Source: Tubulanus polymorphus (lineage: Eukaryota > Nemertea > Palaeonemertea > Tubulaniformes > Tubulanidae). From it: 64,000 bases of DNA. Below are positions 1-11,189 of the stretch, piece after piece (position 1 is the stretch's first letter; the number at the start of each line of letters is the position of its first letter). The notes under the pieces were generated by a model. That model was not told the origin of the DNA. It searched no databases and worked only from the letters and a program-made list of their open reading frames with translations. The stretch covers positions 7,796,704-7,860,703 of the forward strand of contig NC_134036.1 of assembly GCF_964204645.1 (NCBI RefSeq), written 5' to 3'. The position numbers and the translations under genes are program-made.

Positions 1-354
1 AAGCTATAACAATTATTTCAATTCTAACAGCTTTAACTATGGAATTTACAACAATTAGTTTAGCTATATCAAATTCATTAAATCTATACCAAGACCTAAA
101 CTCCCAGATAAACCGCCAAATAATGATAATTCTATAATACAAGATAAAGTTAAAGATGGTCTAAAGAAGTTAGCAAAATATTTATGGGAATTATCTAAAA
201 AATCATTACCTGGAATTATAGCATCAATTGATAGTTTTATTTTAAAGTCTGCTGGAAATATGATTAGTTTTGCTGCTGAACTTATAATTGTATTTTTAAT
301 TACAGTTGTTAGTGCTATTATTTTCGGATTGGTAAATATGATAAAAGGTAGATA
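1..354 (+). pseudogene. Polinton coiled-coil/membrane protein, 3' fragment (copy 1)
   Basis: Remnant of the C-terminal part of the long coiled-coil and membrane-segment gene seen intact at 21281-22895. The nucleotides match that gene from its first hydrophobic segment (TILSILTA-like) through the final segment ending in GLVNMI. A short insertion follows the proline-rich spacer and the reading frame is broken more than once. The 5' part lies outside the window. It is followed directly by a capsid gene remnant, the same order as in Polinton A. Assignment rests on internal homology within the window. Confidence 0.75.
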
Positions 355-382
355 ATTAAGTTCTTTTCTTAATAACTGGTGA

Positions 383-2679
383 ATGGAAAATACATATATC
401 CTTCAAATAATTCGAGAATATCTAATGCAAATTAAGCAGAACGTAATCATCATATAATTACTCAATCCTTCAAATACTAATCCAAGTGAAACTTTATATG
501 TTAGAATTCCTAGATTAAATCAAAATACTTTTCATATTTATCAAACAGTATGTATTTATCAGCTGATATAGAATTAACTAGAAATAATAATAATTATGTT
601 GTAGATAATGTTGGTAGATACTTAATACAATAATTTACTATGAAAATTTAACCGGAAACTGTTTTTACAATAGATGATTATAATTTATTTGCACATTATA
701 ATGATTTATGGTTAACAAAAGAAAATTGAAAAATAAATTGCCCATGGGCAAAGTGTGGTTTACCGTGAAAGCTAGAGGTTGTTTTGAGTAAGGGCATTGC
801 TTGAAAAATCTTTTTAACTTGTGACTTCAAAGTTCTAGAAGTTTTTATTGTTTTTCATCTTTCTTAAATGATTATTTTGTCGTCAAATAAGACCAAAGAT
901 AAATATTTGTTTATGGTCTACCTCCAAAAATTCGTAGGGTACAGGTAGGCGCGGCAGGGAAACTATTCTATATTTTCAAAAAAATATTTTTCACGATATG
1001 AAAAAATATTCGAATAAAATTCATATGATGTCACATGTCAGAGGGTGGCTGAGAGTCTTGGGGACGAAACCTCTTCAATGTACGGCTTAAACACCGGGGC
1101 GTAGATCGTTTTAAATCCTGGAATTTACCACGACAATAATATTCAGACTTCGACCTATACCTATAGTTTGCTGCTTAGTATTTCCAAGTCACAAGAAATT
1201 ACGATTTGTTACAATTTCTATCAAACAGAAAACACAGCGCTCATCTTCTGCTACGACGAGCAGCCTGTTGTGTTATCATACCAAGCGTGCACGCGCCAAG
1301 CAGCTTTACAGCATCGCCATATAGTAGTCTGTATGAGCGTGTGTGCAACAGTCTAGTGTTTAGCACTCCCGTCCCGCGCACATGTGGAGGCCTTGTGTAG
1401 CGAACGTTCGCTTCACTTCAATCTCAATCAACACAATCACTGGGTATTAAAATGAAACAATACCTATGGCGATATGTGAAATAATTTCTCACCGGCAATG
1501 AGCATTCAAAATTCGCACACATCTAGTCCAATGAAACGTTCGCCATAAATGGCTTCCCCATAACTATTTTAGTAGTGCCGTAATTCTCCGTATATCCCAA
1601 AAGCAGCCAATCACATTCGCTCTTAGAGACGTCGCCCCTCAATCGAGTTCATTGCAATTTTATACGCAAGAGCTAAGAATTTTCCCGCACAAGACAGTTT
1701 TTCGTCGAATTTAAACAAAGTTTATGTCATCGACGGAGGTTTGTCATGTCTTCAATCGAATCGATTATACGTCGTTTAACCCGAGAACCAAAGAAAAAAA
1801 TGCTCACATAAAAAAAGTACCGCGATTTTACATGGATTGGCTCAATGCCAACCTCATACTGCTGACAAAGGTAAACCAAATATGATATTTCTAGGAATTC
1901 GAACAGAAAATGAAAATAAATTAAGATCAAAAGTAAATAATGCTATAGTAACTAATGCTGCAGATAATTTAATTTAAAAAAACATTTATGGAAGTCACTA
2001 TAAAATTCCATTAGATTTTGAATTGATTAATAATAATGCACCTTTATATAAATATGCAATTCAAGAAGATATAATATTTGAAATAACTTTTGCTCCTGTA
2101 AATGAAATAGTATTATCTAGTGTAATTAAAGATATGGGTTATAAATTATCGAATATATGTTAAGAATATGATAACGTAAAACTAGAACTATGCAAGTGAT
2201 GAAATAATAAATGAAAATGTTGACTTTCCTACAAGATCTATTAACTCTTTTAATGCAATTAATGAAATAATGAATGAAAATGTTGTCTTTCCTAGAAGAT
2301 CTATTAAAGATATTTTATTATTTATAAGTAAAGTATATGCTAATGGCACAATAGATGTTGATAATTGTTATAATCCCGAAATATTAAAAGTAGAAATTAC
2401 AATTGAAGGTACAGCAAATAGAATATTTTGTCAAGGAATGAGAATAATACATCAATGGGTAGAAATTAAAAAAAAAACATTTCATGAATGAAAAAATAAA
2501 ATCGTCTAAAGATTGTAATATTAATCAAATTGAATATTATAATGGTAATAAATTTGCATTATGGGTAGATTTTGGAACAACTGAAGATAACTTGTTACAT
2601 GGTTCGGGGAAAAAATTACAAAATACAAAAGATGGAATACAGTTAAACATGATCACATTTAGATATTATTCAATATTAA
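383..2679 (+). pseudogene. Polinton major capsid protein, decayed and interrupted (copy 1)
   Basis: Homologous along its length to the major capsid gene at 22920-24167. The N-terminal part (383 to about 735) includes the ETLYVRIPRL-like strand and the NVGRYL region. The middle resumes at about 1878 and the C-terminal part ends at 2679 with the SIQY-type end. A 1.14-kb unrelated segment splits it at about 736-1877. A stretch near 2180-2260 is rearranged, with a short internal duplication around the INENINFPRRS-like segment. There are many stops and frameshifts, so no full product is possible. It would have been the double-jelly-roll shell protein of the Polinton particle. Confidence 0.85.
736..1877. 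mobile_element. Unidentified 1.1-kb insertion inside capsid pseudogene
   Basis: Sequence of higher GC content that is absent from the paralogous capsid pseudogene at 30598-31632 and from the intact gene at 22920. It is therefore a secondary insertion into copy 1. I see no convincing reading frame, no clear terminal repeats and no clear target duplication. It could be a non-autonomous transposon or captured host DNA. Confidence 0.5.
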
Positions 2680-2711
2680 TAATATAGAAATAATATTAAT
2701 GATATATATAA

Positions 2712-3802
2712 ATGGGGAATAAAAAATATCTTAATCCTAAAGAACAACATTTAAGAAATTTGTATTACAATCCTAAGAGCTCAGTTCCCTATTCTTCTGT
2801 AAAAAATATATGGCGCCAAGTAAAACAAGATAAATTAAATAAGATAACCCCACAGAATTTAGTTAGATATAAAGATATAAGATATAACGTTAGAACTACC
2901 AACATACAACATACAACGCATTAAAAAATTCAAACTCGTAAAACTATGTTTAGTTATATAGATCACATATGGCAGGGAGATTTTATTGATATTAAAAATC
3001 TTTAAAAAGATTTTTTAGTCGTTATGTATGGAGTTTCCCACTATCCAGAAAGATGCTGTACAAACTTCAAAAGTTTTAAGAAAATTGCTTTCAGGTACAG
3101 CGAAACCAGAAAAAAATACAGTTTGATAAAGAATTTGATAATTCATTTGTTCATGGACTCTTGGATTATCATATTAAATATTTTTCAAAAAAAATAAGCA
3201 GCAGCAGCAGAAGAAGCAGCAGCAGCAGCAGCAGAAGAAGCAGCAGCAGCAGATTAAGAACAAGAATGTGGAAATATTTTACAGCAAATAATACTTTTAA
3301 ATGGATTGATATTTTTACCAAGATTTATAGAAGGATATAACAATTATTATCATTCGTCTATTGGGATGAAACCTATTGATGATAGAAAATCCGAAAATGC
3401 TGAAATTGCTTGGAATAATTTATATGGAGCATTTCTTGTAGGTGATTTGGTGAACCTACATATATAAAGCTGGTCAATATGTTAGAATTTCAAAGTATGA
3501 AAAAAATATTTGATAAAGGGTAAGATCGGAATTTTTTCTAGAGATATATATAGTATAAGACAAGTAATAACAACAAAACCATATGTCTATAAATTAGTAG
3601 ATTTTGATGGTGAAGAATTTGATTGGTAGTATATGAAGACGAATTAAGTTTAACTACTGAAAAACTAGAACAAGAATATAAAATTTAAAAAAAAAATATT
3701 AAATAAAACTGTTAATAGAAAAAAATATTCTTTAGTAAAATGAGTTGATGGCCAGATAAATTTAATGAATTGATATCATTGAGTGAAATTAAAAATATAT
3801 AA
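2712..3802 (+). pseudogene. Polinton integrase, decayed (copy 1)
   Basis: Homolog of the integrase at 24198-25324. The N-terminal region (YYNP..SSVPYSSVKNIW), the zone before the catalytic core, the core (SRYVWSFP-like, QFD-like, KAAA-like), the post-core region (SIGMKPID) and the C-terminal chromodomain-like end (DKFNE) can all be followed, but with many indels and stops. Trinucleotide expansion has altered the core near the catalytic glutamate. It begins with a TATATAAATG-type start context and ends one base before the ATPase start, the arrangement also seen in copy A. Confidence 0.8.
3196..3255 (+). repeat. CAG/CAGAAG trinucleotide expansion in integrase remnant
   Basis: A run of CAG triplets with interspersed AAG units. 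At the corresponding place in the copy at 24745 there are only two CAG units (lysine-alanine-alanine). The expansion is specific to copy 1 and lies just before the catalytic glutamate region. Confidence 0.85.
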
Positions 3803-4075
3803 ATGAATAAGGAATTATTTATATTTGAACCTCATAATATGTTAATTTCTGGTGTAACAAAATGTAATAAAAACTTATTTTTATATTGAATTCATTAGAA
3901 ACTGTTTATAAAAACTATTTTGATATAATAGTATTATTTTGTCCAACATATGAATTTAATCAAACTTATAATAGAACATTACTAGAAATAATAAAATTAT
4001 TGTGTTAGATGCTATAACAGTTAAAGAAAAATTTAGATGATTGTATTAAAATAGCAATTGAAAATCCCTAGAAGG
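3803..4075 (+). pseudogene. Polinton packaging ATPase, 5' fragment (copy 1)
   Basis: Starts MNKELFIFEPHNMLISGVTK, as in the intact ATPase at 25325. The Walker A glycine-lysine region has been altered by small indels. The similarity stops at about 4075 within the segment preceding Walker B, where a host repeat block begins. Copy 2 ends in nearly the same place, which suggests that the truncation predates the segmental duplication. Confidence 0.75.
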
Positions 4076-5672
4076 TTTAAAAGTAACATTAGTGAATAAG
4101 CTCGCAACATCAAAATATACAGATAATCTATCATGCCAGGAATAACATTTTTTGACATTCTAATAAATGCTGATTATGAAGTAAGCGGGCATTCATAAAT
4201 GAGAAACGAAACGATGACAGAGTTTCTGCCAAATATTTAGAGAGTCGATAAGATGGTGAATCGCAATATGATATGCTCGGTCGTGGCGGAATATTCTTCA
4301 TATAATGTTTGAAAGTCCGCAGAGATAAGGAAGCGACGGTAAGCGTTTTGAAACATCATAATCTGTGTAATTCGCAATAATGTCCGAAAGTCCAATGAAT
4401 TTGCTTTGCATAATTTCTGACGGGTTGATTCAGTGTTTTTTTTTTGTATACACGTCTTGGTTGGTTGTTGAGATCTGTACTTCAAAATCATATGATTCAA
4501 TATGCTCAAACTCATTGCGGTTTCAAAATAATAAATTTAATCATATAAAATTTGAAGTATAGGATTTATCTAATTATCAGCATATCCACTATTTACAGAT
4601 TCTACATTTTGAACTGTAGCCAAAGATCTCCATTCCCAAATAGGGTGGTTTCTTAAGAGGTAAATCTGCTTAACTGGAAAGCAAATATATCGAAACTATC
4701 AAAATAATTTTGATATTTCATTTCCCTTTCTACCTTCATGATGCGGAAAGAGTTTTCAAAGGACATAAGATGCCAATGAGTTTAATCTTAATTGTCGATC
4801 GCGTTAAGACTTAGGCAATAGGCCAGAATACTATTGCTTTGATCAGCAATAGTATTCTGGCCTATTGCCTAAATCTTTGAAATATGGCCCAGTTGATATC
4901 AAACTCTGGGTAGTCGATATCAAACTCCAACTTTCCTTTTCAAAACTTGCGGCAAGAATATCAAAATCCCCGGCTACGGGTATGTTATGTAAGTATTGAG
5001 ACCAACAGCACAACCAGATACGTGCTATACCAGTCATCGTGTTATATTGAAATGGTTGACGCCGGTACTAAACTATTTGAAATGACAATTTATGGCGACG
5101 TGTGACTTTCAAAAACATTGTCACCGTAAAGTTGCGTATACTTAGGTAAGAATTGCTATAGCAAATACACGTTCACTTATGAGCGAAATAGTATCAAATG
5201 GTTAGATTTTATTTTTATCCCACTTAAATCGAAATTTAGAGTAGGTTCCTTCATTATTTGAACTATTTGTATATCCTAATCAAATTGAAATCGGCGGAAA
5301 CTAACCGAAGAAAATCATCAACGTAACGTCGCCAAAGTTTGGGTCTACATTCAGTGTGAAGAGGAAGAACTTTGCTTCAACGTGTTCCAAAAATAAACCA
5401 GCTAAAACAGGGGTAATTGTTAACGTGATAAACTACGCAATAAATCGCGAGACACGAAAATTATCCCACAATCACAAGTTCGAAAAAGATTTTAAAACAT
5501 CAAAACTATAAAGAATTTATCAAAAACTGGAATTTTCGGTTTTATCCTAAAAACCATTCTCAAGAGTGACTAACTATATGATATTTCACAGTATATATAT
5601 ATCAGGGGTGATTGTATTCCCCATAGCCATGTTAAAAGTCTGTTTAAAAAAATTAGAACCAAATAGAAAATA

Positions 5673-5888
5673 TTAGTTTTTTGTACAAAGCTCAATTAAA
5701 TCCAAGAGACAATCACTATCTGCGATTTCTACGGTATGCCTTGTGTTTTTATCAAAATGAAAATAAGAAGTAGGTAACTTTCTCCTAAGAAAATCCATAG
5801 TAGGTTTGAAAGTAACATAAATGAATAAACTCGCAACATCAAAATATATGAATAATTTATCATGCCCAGGAATAACATTTTTAGACAT
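5673..5888 (-). pseudogene. Reverse transcriptase fragment (Penelope/LINE-like)
   Basis: On the minus strand the translation contains FDVASLF followed by a segment ending in DFLRRKL and, further on, DSDCLLDLIELC. This matches the usual layout around reverse-transcriptase motif A (FDVxSLFTNVP) and the following helix in Penelope-like and related RTs (established pattern, from memory). Only about 70 residues remain. Shortened versions of the same piece lie at 4077-4170, 6360-6430 and 6950-7110 (minus), and near 33717. It is a fossil, and the exact retroelement family is uncertain. Confidence 0.5.
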
Positions 5889-5920
5889 TCTAATAAACCT
5901 TGATTAAGACTAAGTCATCT

Positions 5921-5990
5921 TCACCCGTCAAGGGAGTCGAACCCACTACGCTAAAGCCGTTACCCGAACCCCTTGACCTAATAAGTCGTT
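5921..5990 (-). repeat. tRNA-derived SINE-like fragment
   Basis: The reverse strand carries GTGGGTTCGA, a Pol III B-box-like sequence, within a segment whose ends (TCAAGGGG and CCCTTGAC) are complementary. A second, closer-to-consensus copy occurs at 7143-7212. It is tRNA-like but not a plausible functional tRNA. Confidence 0.4.
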
Positions 5991-7142
5991 TTTGTCGTGA
6001 CGACTAGAATCACGTCGGGCCAATCACAACGCTTGTAACAAACGACATTAGACTTCCTTAAGAATTCCCATTTAGATGGACCAATCAGCGTGCATTTTAC
6101 TGAACAAGGAAGTATTTCGCAAGTCGATATATGATGTCATGCGCAAAGCGCCAGTAAAGAAATCGCGCGTCGTGAGGCTAGAGGGCTGGTGGAAGCGAGT
6201 TCGGGGAGCTATACCGGACGCCTGGCAAGCGAGGATGGACGTAATTTGGCTTTCAAAAATGAGCCAAGAACCGATGACAGAGTTTTCGCCAAATTTGAAT
6301 CGCAATTCGATATGATCGGTCATAGCGGAATATCCTTCTTATAATGTTTGAAAGTCCGCAGTGACATTAGTGAATAAGCTCGCAACATCAAAATATATGA
6401 ATAATTAATCATGCCCAGGAATAACATTTTTAGACAATTTCAGACTAATAAACCCTGATTATTCTCAATATATCCACTATTTACAGATTTTGAACTGCAG
6501 CCAAAGATGTCCATTCCCAAATAGGATGGTTTCCAAAACAGGTAAGTCTGCTTATCTGAAGGCAAACATATCGAACCTACCAAAATGATTTCGATATTTC
6601 ATTCCCCTTTCTATCTTCTTCATGATGCGGAAAGAGTTTACAACCGACATAAGATGCCAATGAGTTTAATCTTAATCGTCGAATCGCGTTAAGACTAATC
6701 AAAGAAATAGTATTCCGACCTATTGCCTAAATCTTTGAAATATGGCCCAGTTGTTATCAGACTCTGGGTAGTTCATATCAAACTCTTTTTGTAGACAACT
6801 TTCCTTTTCAAAATTTCAAAATTTCAAAATCAGTGTTCCGTCTTCAACGTGTTCCAAAAATAAACCAGCTAAAACTGGGGTGATTGTATAACCCATAGCC
6901 ATACTAAAAGTCTGTTTAAAAAAAATTAGAACCAAGTAGAAAATATGAGTTTTTTGTACAAAGTTCGAATCAATCCAAGAGACAATCACTATCTGCGATT
7001 TCTACGGTATCCCTTGTGTTTTTATCAAAATGAAAATCAGAAGTAGGTAACATTAGTGAATAAGCCCGCAACATCAGAAAATATAAATAATTTATCAGAA
7101 CATTTTCAGACATTTTAATGAATCCTGATTATGACTAAGTCA

Positions 7143-7212
7143 TTTTCACCCGTCAAGGGATTCGAACCCACTACGCTAAAGCCGTTACCCGAGCCCCTTG
7201 ACCTAATGAGTC
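7143..7212 (-). repeat. tRNA-derived SINE-like fragment (second copy)
   Basis: Minus-strand copy of the element at 5921-5990 with a better B box (GGTTCGAATCCC). It is followed by the same 'GAATGACGACTAG'-type flank, so it duplicated together with its surroundings. Confidence 0.4.
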
Positions 7213-8340
7213 GTTTTAGTCGTTATTAACCGACTAGAATCATGTCGGGCCAATCACAGCGCTAGTAAGAAACGACATTTGAATTCCCGTTCAGATGGAC
7301 CAATCAGCGAGCATTTTACCGAACAAGGAAGTATTTCGCAAGTCGACATATGATGTCATGCGCAAAGCGCCAGTAATGAAATCACGCGTCGTGAGGCCAG
7401 GGGGCTGGTGGAAGCCAGTTCGGGGAGCGATACCGGACCCCTGGCAAGCGAGGATGGACGTATTAAGGCTTTTGAAAATGAGCTAAGAATCGATGACAGA
7501 GTTTACATTAAATTTGAATAGCAATTCCATATGATCGGTCGTAGCGGAATATCCTTCTTATAATCTTTGAAAGTCTGCAGAGATAAGGAAATGATGGTAA
7601 CCATTTTTGAAAATTCGTTATTTTAATTCGCAGTCCGAAAGTCCTTTGAATTTGCTTTGCATAATTTCTGGCAGGTTTGATTTGAGTTTTTTTGTATACA
7701 CGTCTTGGTTGGTTGTTGAGATCTTGTATTTTAGAAGGATGTGATTCAATATCCATAAACACATTTTGGTTTCAAAATAATAAATTTTATCTTACAAAAT
7801 TAGAATTATAGAATTTCTTCAATTATCAATATATCCACTATTTACAGGTTTTGAAGTGCAGCCAAAAGATGTCCATTCCCAAATATGATGGTTTCCAAAA
7901 CAAGTAAACCTGCTTAACTGAAAGCAAACGTATCAAAGGCATTTCAATATTGTATTTCCCTTTCTATCTTCATGATGCGGAAAGAGCTTACAACCGACAG
8001 AGCCTACAACCGACATAGGATGCCAATGAGTTTAATCTTAATTGTCGAATCGCGTTAAGACTATTCAAAGCAATAGTATTTCGACCTATTGCCTAAACCT
8101 TTGAAATATGGTACTTTTTGTAGCCAACTTTCCTTTTCAAAATTTGTGATCAAAATCCCGGGCTACGGGTCTGTTTTGAAAGTATTGAGACCAAGAGCAT
8201 ATCCAGATACGTGCTATACCAGTCATCGCGTGATATTGAAATGGTTGACGCTGGTACTAAACTATTTGAAATCAAAATTCATTGCATCGTGTGTCTTTCA
8301 AAAACCTTGCCACCGTAAGGTCTTGGATGCTTAGGTAATA

Positions 8341-9679
8341 TCTGTTTAATTTTTCAACGATCGATGCTTTTCTCGTTGCATGATTTCTTTTTTAATCAGA
8401 TATCAGTGTTCGGTTCATTCAAGCTCAACACGTTCAAACATTGTACTAAGCATACCCTTCAAAGAACTAAACCAATCCCAAACCCAACCACAACCAGACA
8501 ACCCTACCCCACCCAGAGACCTTACCCTATCACATCCTGTCCTACTCTATCCTATTACCATACCCCACCTCATCCTCCTACCCGAACCCTACCACCGTCA
8601 CTTCTGTAATGCCTTAACACCAGCCTTTCTATCTCTAATCGCAGACCTACCGAACTACACTACCCTATCCTACCACATACACCACTCACCCCGTGATCAG
8701 TTCTACCAAACTCACCATCCAACCCAACCTCACCAACGCATCCTGCACCATCCAACTCGACCTAACCTTATCATATTGTCCTATCCTACCCTACGTGTGA
8801 GCTCCTCTGTACCCTTCCCTATTCCAAACCACTCCTAATCCACACTACAATCAGAGAGGTAGAAATGTCATGATGTCGCGGTTAAACGGATGGAAATTAT
8901 TCTTATTGCTAATGAAGATGAGAGAACGAACATTCATCCAAATGAGGAATAAGTGAAATGACTGTGTACACAATCACGGTTACATGTACATCAGTCACAA
9001 CTTTGTTAGACTGGAACAATGAGTGAAACTTCTACACTTACAATCTTACACATATCAGACTGCATTCAAAACACTTTACAGCTCCTAGTGATGAATGTAA
9101 CTCTACTTATCTTTTATACTAAGCGATTCATTTTTCCTCCGTTGTTCCTCTGTCGCTCATACTGCTCTTGCTATTCCAATGTTGCTGAAAATGTTTGAAT
9201 AAATTGATTGATTTGAATGGCATTATTGGCAAAAACAGAATAGTACAAGTTTGTGAATCTATGTACCGGCACTGCGCATCAATGAGCTCTGTAGAATTAA
9301 CATTTGCTGGAAGAATTCAAGATTTTAAAAGACCAAACAAACTTGTCTTTTTTTCGAAGTCGAACGAAGCGCTTTTTATTTTGTACTGAAAATGTTTTAA
9401 AACGTGCTGTAATGACGAAATAGAAATTAATAATTATATGAAGCACTGTTTGGGATTTCGGGAGCTCCTGGTGGTATCACGTCGCCGTGGAACTTAATCC
9501 CGGTACCGAAGAGTTTACCGATATTTTCTCCAGTTACTATCTCGGGAAAATGAAGCTCTGAAAAACCTTGACAGTTCTGTATTTTCAGCTTAGGGGTGAA
9601 AAACTTATCTTTAAAGTTACTTGTTTTTAATTTTTTGATGCCGCTTGGATCCTATGTTGATACCAAATTGTGCTGTTGC
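8341..9679. other. No gene; pyrimidine/C-rich stretch and host repeat
   Basis: About 8440-8860 is a simple C-and-A-rich stretch (CCCAACC, CCTACCCC, CCTATCC motifs) that gives long but low-complexity open frames rich in P, T and H. The rest is non-coding. The whole interval has a close duplicate at 34390-35690. Confidence 0.6.
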
Positions 9680-9955
9680 TGTTGCTGCTCCTATATTGAT
9701 GGATGCTGCTGCTCCTATGTTGACGGATGCTGCTGCTCCTATGTTGACGGATGCTGCCTCTCCTATGTTGATGGATGCTGCTGCTCCTATGTTGACGGAT
9801 GCTGCTGCTCCTATGTTGACGGATGCTGCCTCTCCTATGTTGATGGATGCTGCTGCTCCTATGTTGACGGATGCTGCTGCTCCTATGTTGACGGATGCTG
9901 CCTCTCCTATGTTGATGGATGCTGCTGCTCCTATGTTGACGGTTGCTGCTAGAAA
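9680..9955 (+). repeat. 24-bp minisatellite with 72-bp higher-order unit
   Basis: Tandem 24-bp units of the type GATGCTGCTGCTCCTATGTT followed by GACG or GATG. Every third unit carries TCTCCT instead of GCTCCT, giving a 72-bp higher-order period repeated about four times. Because 24 is a multiple of three, all frames that lack a stop in one unit stay open. The array is contracted at the paralogous place, 35700-35800. Confidence 0.9.
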
Positions 9956-11189
9956 ACTCAATTCATTCTTTCACTTTTATTCATCGTTGAAAGATTCTAA
10001 TTCATTCTTATATGAAATGAACACATACTCAACCATTCATATTAAATAAAGATCCCATGTTTTGATGTTGACTATTCAATCGATTTTGTTTCCAGTGTGC
10101 TATCAATCTAAAACAGATAAGCAAATTATTCTAAAAAAGAAATCTTCACACTTAGGAGAAACTAACAGCAATGAATATGTTGAATACTCACCGTTATATT
10201 CTAAAAGTAATCAAAAATATGTTTCCGACTTGTCGAGATATCTATCACTAGGGCGTTTTGGGTATCTACAAACGAAAACTAAAGATTGTAAGGTTTCCGA
10301 ACAAAAAGGTCAACTATCAGAAAAAAATGAATTGAACTTGAGAAATTAAACTAGGCCTGAAATAAAAGATTTGAATACAAAACTAATTCAGTTTTTGAAG
10401 AATGGTACTATACACCTACAACAAAACTAACTACAAAATCTTTGATATAAAAGATAGTTTACGAATCCACTGATTTAAATACATTTCATGATCGTAAATC
10501 TTAATTATAATCTAAATATCTAATATAATCTAAAACTTACCAGATATGTTGGGATTTTCTGACTTGGCTTTGGTGGGTAATCCTCAATACAGGCCCTTCA
10601 CTGGTGTGCGTGCGCTAGACGTGGTGGCTGGTTCTCGAATGAAGCTCTAACCAAGCGTTACTACAATACGATTTGGGTGGCGGCTATTGTGTGGAAATTC
10701 GATCATATCGTGACCCAAAATTGACACAATGAAGTACGTGTACTAGAATATTCGAACTCTATTAACTGTCTGCTTCATTCTTTTATGGTATATGCGGGTT
10801 TAATATACCAACTTCAGCTGGTTTAGAACGCGGCTACAAGACCGAAGCAAGAGGCAGGAATAAATCATATCACTCCTGTTTTAACTAACAAATACATGTA
10901 TTCTAAAATAAAACGATGTAATTAGTTACTATATGCACCGGCACGAAAATTGATGGCCATCGGATCAATGTCTCTTTAATGGCAAATGTTATCATACAAA
11001 AATTTGATGATTTCAAATCATTTGTTTTGCTAAATATTGTTCCCAGTTTTATTAGGAGGCTACGGCAATTTACTGTAATCTGTATTTTGTATTCTCGACT
11101 TTGGTCGTGTCTTGGTTATCACAAGTATTTTTAGTATTGTCGATTCGTTTTATTAATTGGGGATATTTGACAGGGTGGACTGAGTATGA
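9956..11189. other. No gene recognised; host block duplicated at 35880-36990
   Basis: Non-coding AT-rich host sequence that aligns with 35880-36990, including the segments around TTGGGATTTTCTGACTTGGC and TTCAGCTGGTTTAGAACGCGG. A short open frame at 10062-10349 is only partly preserved in the duplicate, and I do not consider it a gene. Confidence 0.5.

Larger units (their letters stand above)
4076..8340. repeat. Host repeat block present as roughly three related tandem copies
   Basis: A block recognisable by a 'GATGACAGAGTTT' segment, then 'CGGAATATCCTTC', 'TCCACTATTTACAG', 'ATGATGCGGAAAGAG' and 'CCTATTGCCTAAA' segments. It recurs starting near 4200, 6250 and 7490, and again at 32930-34300. 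No intact gene is visible. It contains reverse-transcriptase and SINE-like fragments listed separately. Open frames in it are short and differ between copies. Confidence 0.6.

Noticed and set aside
8380-8838. 152-codon open frame rich in P, T and H
   Set aside because: It lies in C-rich low-complexity DNA, overlaps other open frames, and is not preserved as one frame in the duplicate at 34465-34907.
9596-10049. Three long overlapping open frames in the minisatellite
   Set aside because: They result from a 24-bp repeat without stops. The array is contracted in the duplicate copy, with no sign of frame conservation.
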